Below, in pieces: positions 54,659 to 64,000 of a stretch of DNA of 64,000 bases (positions are counted from its first letter, which is position 1; each line of letters starts with the position of its first letter). The DNA is from Bostrychus sinensis (taxonomy: Eukaryota; Chordata; Actinopteri; Gobiiformes; Eleotridae), in NCBI GenBank assembly GCA_020698575.1, contig CM036247.1, positions 8,515,756-8,579,755 of the forward strand, in the 5' to 3' direction. Below the pieces are notes generated by a model. It was not told the origin of the DNA, did no database searches, and saw nothing but the letters and a program-made list of their open reading frames with translations. The position numbers and the translations under genes are program-made.

Positions 54659-56033
54659 TGTCTTTTTTTGGTCAAAGTTTGACAAAGTTTTAGGCATTAA
54701 AGCCAAGGTTATTGCTGAGGGTATGCAAGTCCCTGATTGGTTGTTCAATGACCAATCAAAATAATTAAAAAGTGAACAATAGTCTTTGATAGAAGAGAAG
54801 AAATTTAATTTTATATCATTTTAGTGCAAAGGAATGATCCCCCCTCCATAATAAAATAAAATGTAACCTATGAAGCCTATTTCATGTCAGTGTATGGGGC
54901 CTCTTCATCAAAAATCAGTTTACATTTTGGGAATCAAAATTGTCTGTAGACATACAAAGACCTTCACAATGATCCCCTGATGCACAGATTTCGCTCCACT
55001 CAAAAACAAAAGACAAGTGTTACATAATTGTATACAGCAGAAAGCCTGGCAGTAATTATCGTTACACATTTGCATAAACCATACAATACGTCTGGGTTAT
55101 TAATCATGTAAAAAGACCCAGCGTGGGTGCTTTTATGCTCCGTCAAACAATGTCCTCTTGTTTTCAACCTGGCAACCCACCCCGCCTGAGTAACCCCAAC
55201 GCAAAACACAGACCAAAACAACTCATTAGCATCAGGCTTTCTAAGAACTGTAGCTCAATAAATGACAGATACAGTCTTAAGATTATGGCTCACTGTTAGG
55301 ACAATGTCACTCATGTTTTATTATGGTTCACAGAAACCCATTTACAGAGAAAAACATACTTCACACAGAGTTTCCAGTAAAAATAAGGATTCAGAAAGTG
55401 TCATTACAAATTCTCATTTCCAAGAATTGAATTGATATTTTATATTTTTAGTTCAAAAATATGACACAATCATGAAGCATGACTGAAGCAAGAAAGAAAA
55501 TATTCATACATATCAATATCACTGAAAAAAGCACAGCACCAAAAAAGCCTCTTTTGTATTGAATGTTATTTAAATATAGAGTATACATATATTTAATTGT
55601 CTTATTTTACAAGAAAACACATCAGTTTGTCCCATTGTTTACTCAGCAACAGATTTCAAAAACAAGTTAAGAAACGAATATACGTTCTAACATTTAATAT
55701 ACTTGTACAGAGCTTATACAAAACCACTGCACCCAATTTCTTTTATGCATCTTGGAGGAAAACTGCAGGTGTGTTTCAGAGTGGGGCACGGACCAAAGAC
55801 AAATCCATTAAACTTTAAAACAGATCCATTAACAGGGACCAGAGGCTGCGGGGCCCACAGTATTTCAGCCAAACTCGCCATTAGGACAGAAAAAGTGAAA
55901 AATATGGCCAGACAAGACCACTTTTATGGTCCTCCCCCCAGAATTTAACCTTGTTCTGGGGACCTCTGCATGTCCAATTTAAACTTCAAGCATGTAGCTC
56001 ATTTGCAAACATTAATTTATTCATTCATCATCA
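54659..56033. other. No gene; unassigned
   Basis: Single-copy-looking AT-rich DNA. Frames of 73-81 codons overlap at 55597-55948 with no domain features. Confidence 0.35.
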
Positions 56034-56107
56034 TCTTCTCTTTCTTTCTTCCCTTTTCCTTCTTCTTCCTTCTTCTTTTTCTTCTTCTTCCTTCTTCTTT
56101 TTCTTCA
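56034..56107. repeat. (CTT)n polypyrimidine tract
   Basis: A nearly pure C/T run of about 74 bases (TTCTTCTTCC and CTTCTTTTTC blocks). Such tracts can form triplex DNA. A simple repeat. Confidence 0.9.
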
Positions 56108-56284
56108 TGAATTGTTTTGGTGTGTAGACAGACATGTCATATTGGATCCACCTCTGGCCAATGGGAACATCCTCAACTCAAACTTTCAAGAACCCCATGT
56201 ACCCATGTATGTGGCCATGTGACTGACCATAGTTTGACATTACCTGCTGAATTTCTTCTGTATATAATTTATAGAGGAAAGAAG

Positions 56285-56475
56285 TGAATATATGAGTAGA
56301 AGGATGCTGAGGTTAGAGGTGAAGACCCAGAGGAAGACCAAAGAGGAGATGTATGGATGTACTGAAAGAAGACATGAAGTTAGTTGGTGTGAGAGAAGAG
56401 GATGCAGAGGAAAAGATTAGATGAAGACAGATGATTTTATGTGGATTCCTCTGAATGGGAACAGACAAAAGGAAA
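56285..56475 (+). pseudogene. Non-LTR retrotransposon 3' end (decayed ORF)
   Basis: The translation contains RMLRLEVKTQRKTKEEM, then in a shifted frame MDVLKEDMKLVGVREEDAEE followed by RQMILCGFL. This is the familiar C-terminal end of a fish LINE endonuclease/reverse transcriptase ORF, where phrases like 'LGVREEDAEDR.RWR' precede the stop. At least one frameshift and two stops make it dead. Upstream RT is absent, so it is a 5'-truncated copy. Confidence 0.6.
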
Positions 56476-56654
56476 ACAATATAAAGTTTTGCATATAGAA
56501 GTGGTCAGATGATTGAATATGCTGCAATGTCAATATTTTACAGTAACATTAGATTGGGGATATGCTTCACCTGAGAGAAAACAAAGAAATATTTGAGATA
56601 GAATCATTTGGAACACCACGTATACCATATAATCTGAATATATAAGCTTATGTG

Positions 56655-58134
56655 CACAATTCTGGGACCAGATGTTTTTGTTTTTCAGGTTTTTTTAAAT
56701 AATTTTTGGACACCTTAGTATCTCACGTTGTATAAATTAAGGATGCTCCGATCAGGGTTTTTGAGGCCGATCACCGATCACCGATCAGCCTCTGCTGTGA
56801 TCGGCCGATACCGATCATGGCCGATACCGATCACGTGGTCTTCAATGTAGTAATGTATTGTATGCAGGCTATTATTAGTTCCATTTGAAAAATACTGTAG
56901 CCTTTGTAAATGTAAAAGTACAACAAAATTCTACTTATTTTTGTTTTAGAAGAGGTTTTGTTGCATTATTGGTCTTTAATGTGTGCCCAGTGTCTGTGGC
57001 TTTGTTTGAATGCTCCGCTGATGTAAAAATCAGCTGTTCTTTATTGGTTCCTTTAATGTGAGTCCGCGGGTGCAGCGCCTGTGTCCGCGTAACGCGCAGC
57101 CAAACCAGGTTGAAACACAGTGGACTAAAGAGCAGACAGCTCCTGCTGCCAGTTTTGACAACGTCTGAATGAAGAAAACGTGCAAAGAGAGCAGAGAAGA
57201 CAACGATGAAAGGTGCTCCTCTCAGACTCACGGGGGACACATGGGCTGCCTTTTTACTTTCTCTTTCCATTAGCAGCCATTTGGTGCAGTTTAAGCCACA
57301 AAACGCACAGTTTTCTCCGCGCAACAAGACACAGGCAGACTCTGAACTTTCTTAATCCTTTTAACGTAACTGTTAGCGGGTTAGCTGTAGCTCTATTTAC
57401 GTTGGTGTTTGCAAATACACGCACTGCTGCGCCTCGGTTCTGTCCCGTGCGCTCTAAAGCAGGCGGGGACACAGCGGGGACACAAAGCAGCGCCTCCAGG
57501 GCAGGTTTGTGTTAGTTATAACCAGGGCTTAACTTAAAAACACTGCTAAAATAACGCTACTGCTGTTTAATCAAACCGGAGTTGCAGGACAGGAAATGTG
57601 AGAGCCTCGCGTGTTTATTGTAATTTGATCGGCCCTTCTGATCGGCCCATTTTACCGATCACCGATCACTCTATTTTTAGCCATGATCGGCCGATCATGA
57701 TCGGCGGCCGATCGATCGGAGCACCCTTAGTATAAATTAAAATAATAAGTGCCTATGGACCTTGCAGAAAGCGCTTGGGTTAGCTGGCAATAGTGGAAAC
57801 CAGGGAGGCTGTTTAGAATGGCTTTCTACATGACGCTCACAGGTAGATAAAAGAGCTGACTGTTTCGTAGTGACGACATTTTAAGCTTTGAAATTATTAG
57901 AATCAGTCCGGTGACGGTGCATGGGCTTTAGAAACGCGCAGGAGCACTTCCTGGTTTCATGTGTCTAAGTAGAGCTGTGAGACTGAGCGTTTTCAGCTCT
58001 TGAGAAGGAGATGGCCTCAGCATACAGGATTACTCATGTGAATGAAATAAAATACTACTCCAGGTATGTTTTTTATGTAATGACAACATTATAACATGGT
58101 TAAATGCTAAAAAAATGGAATAGGGTACATTTGA
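56655..58134 (+). mobile_element. Family C MITE, copy 11, with a hAT insertion
   Basis: Family sequence at 56655-56737 (TTTTTGGACACCTTAGTATC) and 57738-58134 (AGTCCGGTGACGGTGCATGG, GCCTCAGCATACAGGATTAC, TATAACATGGTTAAATGC). The insertion 56738-57729 interrupts it. Confidence 0.78.
56738..57729. mobile_element. hAT element, CpG-rich deletion derivative (TAAGGATGCTCCGATC ends)
   Basis: Inverted ends TAAGGATGCTCCGATC and GATCGGAGCACCCTTA. A perfect 8-bp duplication GTATAAAT stands at 56730-56737 and 57730-57737 with T at 2 and A at 7. Both arms carry many GATCGGCCGATC and CCGATCACCGATCA repeats, likely transposase-binding sites. The 992-bp interior is unusually CpG-rich at 57050-57500 and may be the promoter and first exon of the parent. 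The 130-codon minus frame (56935-57327) shows no domain. Confidence 0.85.
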
Positions 58135-59094
58135 ATTTATCATTATGTAGTATGGTTCTAGTGCCAACATAAAAATACATTTCATTTGGTGAACACAATG
58201 TTTGCTACAATTGGTGCCTGCAGAGCCAAACGACATTTCTATTTGGACATATGCTAATTATGTCTCTGAATAGCTGGCAATAGAAATATTATCAACTAAA
58301 CAATGGCAACAATTTCTGGAGCCTTAAACAATGGAGCCAGTGTTGATAAAATGCTGGACAGGTGCTGTACCACAAAACACAACTTTGCACCTATAAGCTT
58401 GCTAAAAAAATGGTCAGATTATAGCATTTTTATGATATAAAATGTCCTGGTTTCTTGGGACGCCTTGCACTTGGGGTCATTACAAAGACACTCTTAAGTG
58501 GTTTAGCCCCGGCTTTGCATAGAGAAACAGTGGGCGACATCCGCAGTAAAAACAGCAGCTCAAGGTGAGTGTGTTCTTGATTATCCATATGTAAGAGGCA
58601 TAATTAGGCGTCCCACATGCTGCTAACAGTACACCTCAGCCTCGTGAAGCTACAGAATACCAATGACCGCCCGCATTAATCCCGGCCACCTGTTTGTAGA
58701 GGGCAATAATAGTTGGCAGCATTTTTGAGAATCGGTCCTAAATCTTTTTAATAGCCAGAAACCACATGGCACAGAGAGTTAATAACTTCACATAAGCTAC
58801 ATCTAATATCCATTGTGATATATCCCCGAGCAGGCTATATGCAACTTTGCAAGGAGAGGTCACTCGTAAAGTTTCTCAAATATCTCTGCGCAAAGGTAAA
58901 ACTGGCAATAAAACAGAACGATGCAGTGTGCTGTAAATGCATGCTGAACTACCACATCTGATAATGCACTTTAGAGCGGAGTGTGACCATTTGTAGGAGG
59001 GCGACTGGATTTAACTCCAAGATGTGCAGACAATAGCCATTACCACTATGAACTCTTATGTTTAAGCTGCTTCCTTCCCTTCAGCTATTGCTAC
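58135..59094. other. No gene; candidate conserved non-coding DNA (58470-59040)
   Basis: A long unique stretch without repeats (CCGCCCGCATTAATCCCGGC, GAGGCATAATTAGGCGTCCC, CATCTGATAATGCACTTTAG). There is no frame above 70 codons and no splice-flanked exon I would trust. It is the longest repeat-free, non-AT-biased stretch near the right end. Confidence 0.35.
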
Positions 59095-59541
59095 TAGGGC
59101 TGCATGATATGGAGAAAACATGCGATATTCGATAACTATGTTGAAAATTGCGATAACAATATTATTGCAATATTTGAAAATAGAGCCTACTTTTCGAACA
59201 TAGTAAGTTAAATTCACATTTCACAAAAATGTAAGTTCCTGTATTTACAAGTTAAAACAGCAACAAAATCAAAACTTAACACAGACTAAAATAGGAATAA
59301 AACAAAGCTAAGCTGTGACTAAATTAATTAAATTACCACTAAAACTGGACTTTTTAAACATTTTTATTCAGTCACAACACATGTTCTTTTAAGGCTGTGG
59401 TGGAAAATGATTCTTCAGTGTAAATCTCTGTCAGATGGAAGACCACAGCGTTATTGCGATATATTTAGATTCTTGCGATACGGATATTGCGCTTGCTGAT
59501 ATTGCGATAACGACAATTTTGCGATATATTGTGCAGCCCTA
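59095..59541 (-). mobile_element. hAT-like MITE (TAGGGCTGCAC family), copy 2
   Basis: TAGGGCTGCATGATATGG to ATATTGTGCAGCCCTA, 447 bp, with a perfect 8-bp duplication ATTGCTAC at 59087-59094 and 59542-59549. It is the inverse of copy 1 and is the reference for the family. Confidence 0.9.
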
Positions 59542-59549
59542 ATTGCTAC

Positions 59550-60017
59550 CACTAATTGTTTGTCAGTATACTCAAAAACATACGTCTTGTATGCCGTGTG
59601 CACTGTTCCTGTGCCTGTGTGACAACTTGAGCCACAGCACTTAGCACTGAACTGGATTCACGGTTGAATCTAATCACATACTATAACAATATGCTGTATG
59701 TTTTGGTCACTTTTCTCCATAAAGCTCCCCCTACATTTCAGAGTAAAGCTCTATGGTAAGAACTCTGGAGTCCTGTTGACTTCTGTGTGACCCCTCACTC
59801 AACTGGGCTCTCATCTTCTCCTTGTTGTATTGGTACAAAGGTTTGTTCTGCCATGATAGACATCAAAGAAATAAAGCTGGCTTGTTGCGAGACCAGAGAC
59901 TTCAGGAACACCATAGGGCTTGCATTCTTGTGAGGCTGTTTTTTTGCTACGGGGGATTTCCAGGGGGCTTTAGTCACCCTGCAACAACTCATTTACCTTG
60001 ATACTGAAGCTGTTTAC
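59550..60017. other. No gene; MITE scrap at 59716-59755
   Basis: AAAGCTCCCCCTACATTTCAG is a remnant of the AGCAGAACTCAG MITE. The 65-codon minus frame (59795-59992) has no features. Confidence 0.4.
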
Positions 60018-60084
60018 TTAAAGGTCGACTTGTTTGAGCTTTCAACCATGTTATGTTTGCAGCTCAAAAACATATCTAGAGTAG

Positions 60085-60487
60085 TCCACAAAAAAGAAAG
60101 GATCCAAAGTGCTCAGGAAGTATTTATCAATTAGTTATTCTGTATTGAAGGTGCTCTTTGGTGTTTGGGAACAAAGAACTTGCAAAAAATAAAGAAAAAA
60201 ACCAAGGCACTCTTCATACACCTGAAGTTTAAAAAGCCTTTATTTCATGTGGCTTTATGTTTTTAAAATCATATTGTGCTGGGTTTGACTTAGATCCACG
60301 CATAGCGGCCAACAAATAGCCTTCTTCAGGATGTCATTTCCAGCACTCTGTCCCCTACTTTTATTAGTTAATGCACAACACCTGCGTGTACAGGAAGTGA
60401 CATCACAGGCATCACAGACTGAGACACCTGGAGGGGAAATGTTTTGGTGCACAGATCACACATTATTGGAAGATGTACAGCAAACAT
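60085..60487 (-). mobile_element. Retroposon insertion with 12-bp duplication
   Basis: TATCTAGAGTAG occurs at 60073-60084 and 60488-60499, while other family C copies have a single such site, so this is a target duplication of about 12 bp, the size made by target-primed retroposition. The minus strand reads CCTGAAGAAGGCTATTTG, TTGGCCGCTATGCGTG and AAATAAAGGCTTTTTAAAC. These phrases are like 3' parts of Penelope-like or similar fish retroelements. No coding part is present. Confidence 0.6.
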
Positions 60488-61117
60488 TATCTAGAGTAGT
60501 ATTTAGTATTATTTTCATTCACACTCGTTTGAGTAATCCTGTATGCTGACACCGTCTCCTTTTCTAGAGTTGAGAACGTTCGGTCTCACAGCTCTAACAA
60601 GACACGTGAAACCAGGACGTGCTCCTGCGCTTGTCTAAAGCCCATACACCGTCACCGGACTCATTCTGATCATTTCAGCTCTTAAATTGATCCCATTACG
60701 GAGCAGTCAGCTAATTTATCTATCTGCTATTGTCATGTTGCTAGTAGCTGTGCTAATTAGCCATTTTATGCTCTGCTAGCTATTTCCTACCATTGCCAGC
60801 AGGGGCGACAGACACTTAATCCAAGTGTTCTCTGCAAAGTCAAAGTAACAGCTCCTCAACAGAAGATGTTTATCATACATATATATTATTTTAACTTATA
60901 AAACGTGAAATGCTAATGCAAAGGTGTCTAAAATTACACTGTAAAACAAATGTTGCGAAAACTCAAAAACTGAAGGCAACAGGAGAGATTTTGGAGTTTT
61001 GGAGCCAAGTCAAAATCTCAAGTTTTCAACTTTTTTTTTTGTTCGATTCAACGGTCATATGTCGCAAAATTTCAATTTTCGGTTTTATTGACTATCGTTA
61101 TTTTTTTTAACTCATCT

Positions 61118-61375
61118 CAAGATTCAAGATTCCTTTATTGTCATTCAACATGTCAAGGATGAAAGAAAGAAAATTGTTACTCAGGACCAGTGTCCAGAAT
61201 TTAAATCTTAGGTACTAAAATAAGAAACTGTATTAAAAGACACATTCAAAAGTTACATTCAATAGACTAAACTAGAAAGTGCAGTTTATTATAAAAAAAT
61301 GCAACACAGTTCATTTCAGTCATAGTGAGTGGCAGAGATGGAAAATGTCAGGACACTCTATCACACACCGATAGA
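61118..61375 (-). mobile_element. Retroposon 3' fragment inside family E
   Basis: The minus strand ends GACAATAAAGGAATCTTGAA, the AATAAAG-type tail of many fish retroposons. The segment is absent from the mirrored right arm, so it was inserted into the left arm. Exact edges are uncertain. Confidence 0.45.
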
Positions 61376-61645
61376 ATCCTACAGCAAACTTACTATCCAT
61401 TGTTCAGAAAAAGTATTATTGATATTAATAAAAACCTAGTATACTAAATTTAACAAACAAATTTAACAATTCTAACTAGGGCTGCACAATATATCACAAT
61501 ATTATCGTTATCGCAATATCAGCAAATGCAATATCCGTATCGCAAGAATCTAAATATATCGCAAAAATGCTGTGGTCTTCCATCTGATAGAGATTTACAC
61601 TGAAGAATCATTTTCCATCAAAGCCTTAAATGAACGTGTTGTGAC

Positions 61646-62178
61646 TACCATATTTTTACGCACTATAGGGCCCTCCGGATTATAAGGCGCACTGTCATTG
61701 AATGGTCTATTTCCAAACTTTTTTCACATATAAAGCGCTCCGGACTGAAAGGCGAAACAAAAAGTCAGTCAGTCAAAATTTATTCAACGCGTTCACCATA
61801 ACTCCCAAACTTGTTCAGTTGTAACACGTGAATAAAAAACACAATCTGAGACCGCTAAATCAAACAATAGCGTATTCACAATAACTCATAACTGTTCAGT
61901 TAACGTTATAACAAAATACAACACAATACACTCACTTTTTCAGTTCATTTCTTGTCCACAAATCCCTCAAATTCTTCATCTTCAGTGTCCGAGTTAAACA
62001 GTTGGGCGATTACGGCAATATTATGGTGAAGCACAGTATGTATTACTCCAAGATGCTCCTGACTACGGTAGCCGTAAATAAATTCATATATAAGGCGCTT
62101 TGGATTATAAGGCGCACTGTAGTTTTTTGAGAAGATTGAAGGCTTTTAAGTGCGCCCTATAGTGCGGAAAATACGGTA
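61646..62178 (-). mobile_element. TA-flanked MITE, family A copy 3 (innermost)
   Basis: Ends CCATATTTTTACGCACTATA and TATAGTGCGGAAAATACGG between TA dinucleotides. The uninterrupted sister element at 250-682 reads TTGTAACTAAATAAAAATG here, and this copy reads TTGTGAC-TA-[element]-TA-AATAAAAATG, so the TA was single before insertion. It carries the transposase tail at 61945-62061 in inverse orientation. Confidence 0.9.
61945..62061 (-). pseudogene. Transposase C-terminal tail, family A copy 3
   Basis: The same 38-codon frame plus stop as at 19139-19255 (IAVIAQLFNSDTEDEEFEGF then VDKK). It is nearly identical to that copy and has neither a start codon nor a catalytic domain. Confidence 0.55.
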
Positions 62179-62716
62179 AATAAAAATGTTTAAAAAGTCC
62201 AGTTTTAGAGGTAATTTAATTAATTTAGTCACAGCTTAGCCTTGTTTTATTTCTGGTTTAGTCTGTGTTAAGTTTTGATTTTGTCCCTGTTTTGACTTGT
62301 AAATACTTACATTTTTGTGAAATGTAGTGAATTTAACTTACTATGTTCGAAAAGTAGGCTCTATTATCAAATATTGCAATAATATCCTTATCGCAATTTT
62401 CAACATAGTTATCGAATATTGCACGTTTTCTCCATATCGTGCAGCTCTAATTTTAACTACTTTTTCTGAACAATGGATAGTCAGTTGGCTGTAAGATGAG
62501 TCAAAAAATAATAATGATACTGAGTGAAGATTTTTAGACATATGGACATTAAATTAGGTGAACAAAAAATATTAGTTGTTGAAAACTTGAGATTTTGAGT
62601 TGGCCCCACAACTCAAAAATCACGAGGGATCCTGTTGCCTTGAGTTTTCACAACTTTTTTCTTTTCTTTTTTTTTTTTAACAGTGATTTCCAAAACCCTG
62701 AAAAAGCATAACATTG

Positions 62717-63756
62717 TGTAAAAACATACATTTTCAAAACAAACATGAAGAAAGAAGATCAAATGCAGATAAAAATGCACCCAAATCAGATTCAATCCCG
62801 TTAAATTCATCTGACCACACACTGTGCCTTTGTGACCTTAGGCAAAGAGAGCAGTGATTCTTACACGAGTTCAGTACATATGACCCGGGACAGGCGCGAG
62901 ATAGACCCCCCGCCCCCCCACCTCACATCCCGCTAACAGGCTGCTCATTATCGCTCGCTCCATGCATTACGGGGCATCACCTCTGGCACACGGCTGTCAC
63001 TGCTTCCCTTATGCCTTGTACTGCCATAAATCAACTCTTCCCCCGCTGCCGTCCCATTATCGGTCCATGTCGATGGGAACAGACATCAAAGAACATGTTA
63101 TAAATGTATATCAGATTCACTCAAGAGATGGGGCTTTTGAATTACGGGGGCGGGAGGTTGGACTGCGTGGCGTTCAGCTTGGAGATAATTCACTTAATAT
63201 GCATTGTTCGGGCTTCGGCTTCCTTGTTGCTGGCCTAGTTTGTAGCTGCGGCATTGTTAACCTCTCCATCCCTTCCACCGTGCCATGGTTTGGTGAAATA
63301 GGTCAAGCAGAGTCTGTGTAAAATTGAATTAAAATATGAATTTGAAGTGTGGCACAAGGAGTACAATCAACGCTGCCCCTTCAAAGAGGTATTTATAGCC
63401 TGGCCTCTGTTTTTAGCCCTGTGTAATTTTGCCAAGCTATTCTTTTCTTTTCTTATTGTAATAACTTGCAGATAGCGCCAACTTTCTTTCTTGTATTTTT
63501 CTTTTTTTTTCTTTTTTAGTTCAAAGTTCCCCGTCTTTTTGATTAATGGCGTGTCATGTCTTATCTGCCCACTCCAGCCTGCGACGAAACGGAGCATAAC
63601 AAGAAAGCATCCACTTAAATTAGCTGTAAGCTCCTAACACTAAATGTCCTCATAAGGGGAGGTCCAATCCAGTCACTGTCAGTGCGCTACATTGGTCATT
63701 GCAGAGTAGTAATTGTTGGGCCTGAAGCCAAGCAGGTGTCAGGATGGCCCAGTGGT
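62717..63756. other. No gene; candidate conserved non-coding DNA (62890-63340)
   Basis: 62890-63340 is unique and balanced in base content (CGCTCGCTCCATGCATTACG, GATAATTCACTTAATATGCA). It carries a 119-codon plus frame (62962-63321) without domain, Kozak or splice support. A CNE or enhancer is a guess. 63480-63520 is a T-rich simple tract. Confidence 0.35.
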
Positions 63757-63778
63757 GGGGTGGGGGGTGGGGGTGGGG
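63757..63778 (+). other. G-quadruplex motif
   Basis: Four G-runs of 4, 6, 5 and 4 separated by single T loops, in the form G4-T-G6-T-G5-T-G4. Single-base loops make this about as favourable as a quadruplex motif gets. No gene is visible nearby, so its role is unknown. Confidence 0.85.
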
Positions 63779-64000
63779 CTCTATGGTCCAGTTGAGCCAA
63801 TCCATCTGCTGCAAATTGACAAGCTGTGAGTGCACAGTTGGATCTCTGTATAAATCCCCATTAGGACGGGATACTACCTGTCCCGCTCTGTTATTGACTC
63901 CTTATTGGGTGCTGGCACCAAAATAATATCAATCTAATTTGGGTTTATGTGGACTGATGCCATCTGAGGCTCCTAAAATGTGGAGCGAGTGCATTATGTC
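63779..64000. other. No gene; window end
   Basis: Single-copy-looking sequence running off the window; nothing recognised. Confidence 0.35.

Larger units (their letters stand above)
61477..62449 (+). mobile_element. hAT-like MITE (TAGGGCTGCAC family), copy 3, with TA insertion
   Basis: TAGGGCTGCACAATATATC to ATATCGTGCAGCTCTA, flanked by ATTCTAAC (61469-61476) and ATTTTAAC (62450-62457), 7 of 8. It is colinear with copy 1 except for the 533-bp TA-flanked element at 61646-62178. Confidence 0.88.
60937..62685. mobile_element. Long-TIR foldback element (family E), copy 2, with nested insertions
   Basis: Ends CACTGTAAAA and TTTTTTAACAGTG. The left arm (60937-61117, then 61380-61415) and the right arm (62458-62685) are inverted copies, for example CTATCCATTGTTCAGAAAAA against TTTTTCTGAACAATGGATAG. 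Between arms lie a retroposon fragment (about 61118-61375) and the hAT MITE 61477-62449. Confidence 0.72.
60018..62716 (-). mobile_element. Family C MITE, copy 12: host of a four-level nest
   Basis: Family C sequence survives in three pieces: 60018-60084 (TTAAAGGTCGACTTG, TATGTTTGCAGCTCAAAAAC), 60500-60936 (CCCATACACCGTCACCGGAC, GCCAGCAGGGGCGACAGACA, CTAATGCAAAGGTGTCTAAA) and 62686-62716 (TTCCAAAACCCTGAAAAAGC). The two gaps are independent insertions. Confidence 0.8.

Noticed and set aside
56935..57327. 130-codon minus ORF
   Set aside because: Inside the CpG-rich hAT derivative; overlapping frames on the other strand and no zinc-finger BED or catalytic motif.
62962..63321. 119-codon ORF in unique sequence
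   Set aside because: No recognisable domain; kept only as part of a candidate conserved block pending a codon-substitution test.

Overview
The window looks like intergenic or large-intron DNA from a teleost fish. The basis is the overall style of the sequence: AT-rich single-copy DNA, long microsatellites, tRNA-headed SINEs with a tail related to CCTGGTTAAATAAAGG, and many short non-autonomous DNA transposons of hAT, piggyBac-like, TA-inserting and Harbinger-like types. I cannot name the species. I found no host protein-coding gene, no host tRNA or rRNA gene and no CRISPR array. All open frames are short. Those that resemble proteins are transposon remnants: an L1-type reverse transcriptase piece, the 3' end of another LINE, acidic transposase tails in TA-flanked elements, and a cysteine-rich piggyBac tail.

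Layout. 0-13 kb: a hAT MITE, a CTA/AAT microsatellite, a tRNA-headed SINE, a hAT MITE at 4.35 kb, two long foldback elements (5.7-6.9 kb), a compound nest (7.3-9.2 kb), and a TA-flanked element beside an L1 fragment (10.0-11.2 kb). 13-25 kb: two TTAA-flanked MITEs, TA-flanked elements at 17.5 and 19.0 kb (the second splitting a trinucleotide array), a 1.2 kb degenerate CTAAACCAGGA minisatellite and a second SINE type. 25-40 kb: LTR-like and single-copy stretches, a hAT MITE at 28.5 kb, a three-level nest at 32.3-33.5 kb, a TA-flanked element at 35.6 kb, and a long ACGC/AC repeat. 40-50 kb: a foldback element inside a TA-flanked element, several family C copies, and a second minisatellite region in inverse orientation with a homogenised 22-bp array. 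49-64 kb: a composite insertion carrying a 19-bp minisatellite and a piggyBac remnant, a Harbinger-like MITE, a CpG-rich hAT derivative at 56.7 kb, and a four-level nest at 60.0-62.7 kb.

The most common repeat, here called family C, is a TTAA-flanked MITE of about 0.5 kb with 13 recognisable copies. Five copies were used as landing sites by other elements, so the order of transposon waves can be read from nesting and target duplications. Between the repeats are stretches that look single-copy, several rich in TAAT motifs, which I list as candidate conserved non-coding DNA; only alignment to other fishes can test that. I see no new biochemical system. The notable content is the transposon archaeology, two TA element families sharing a transposase tail, and unusual minisatellites.
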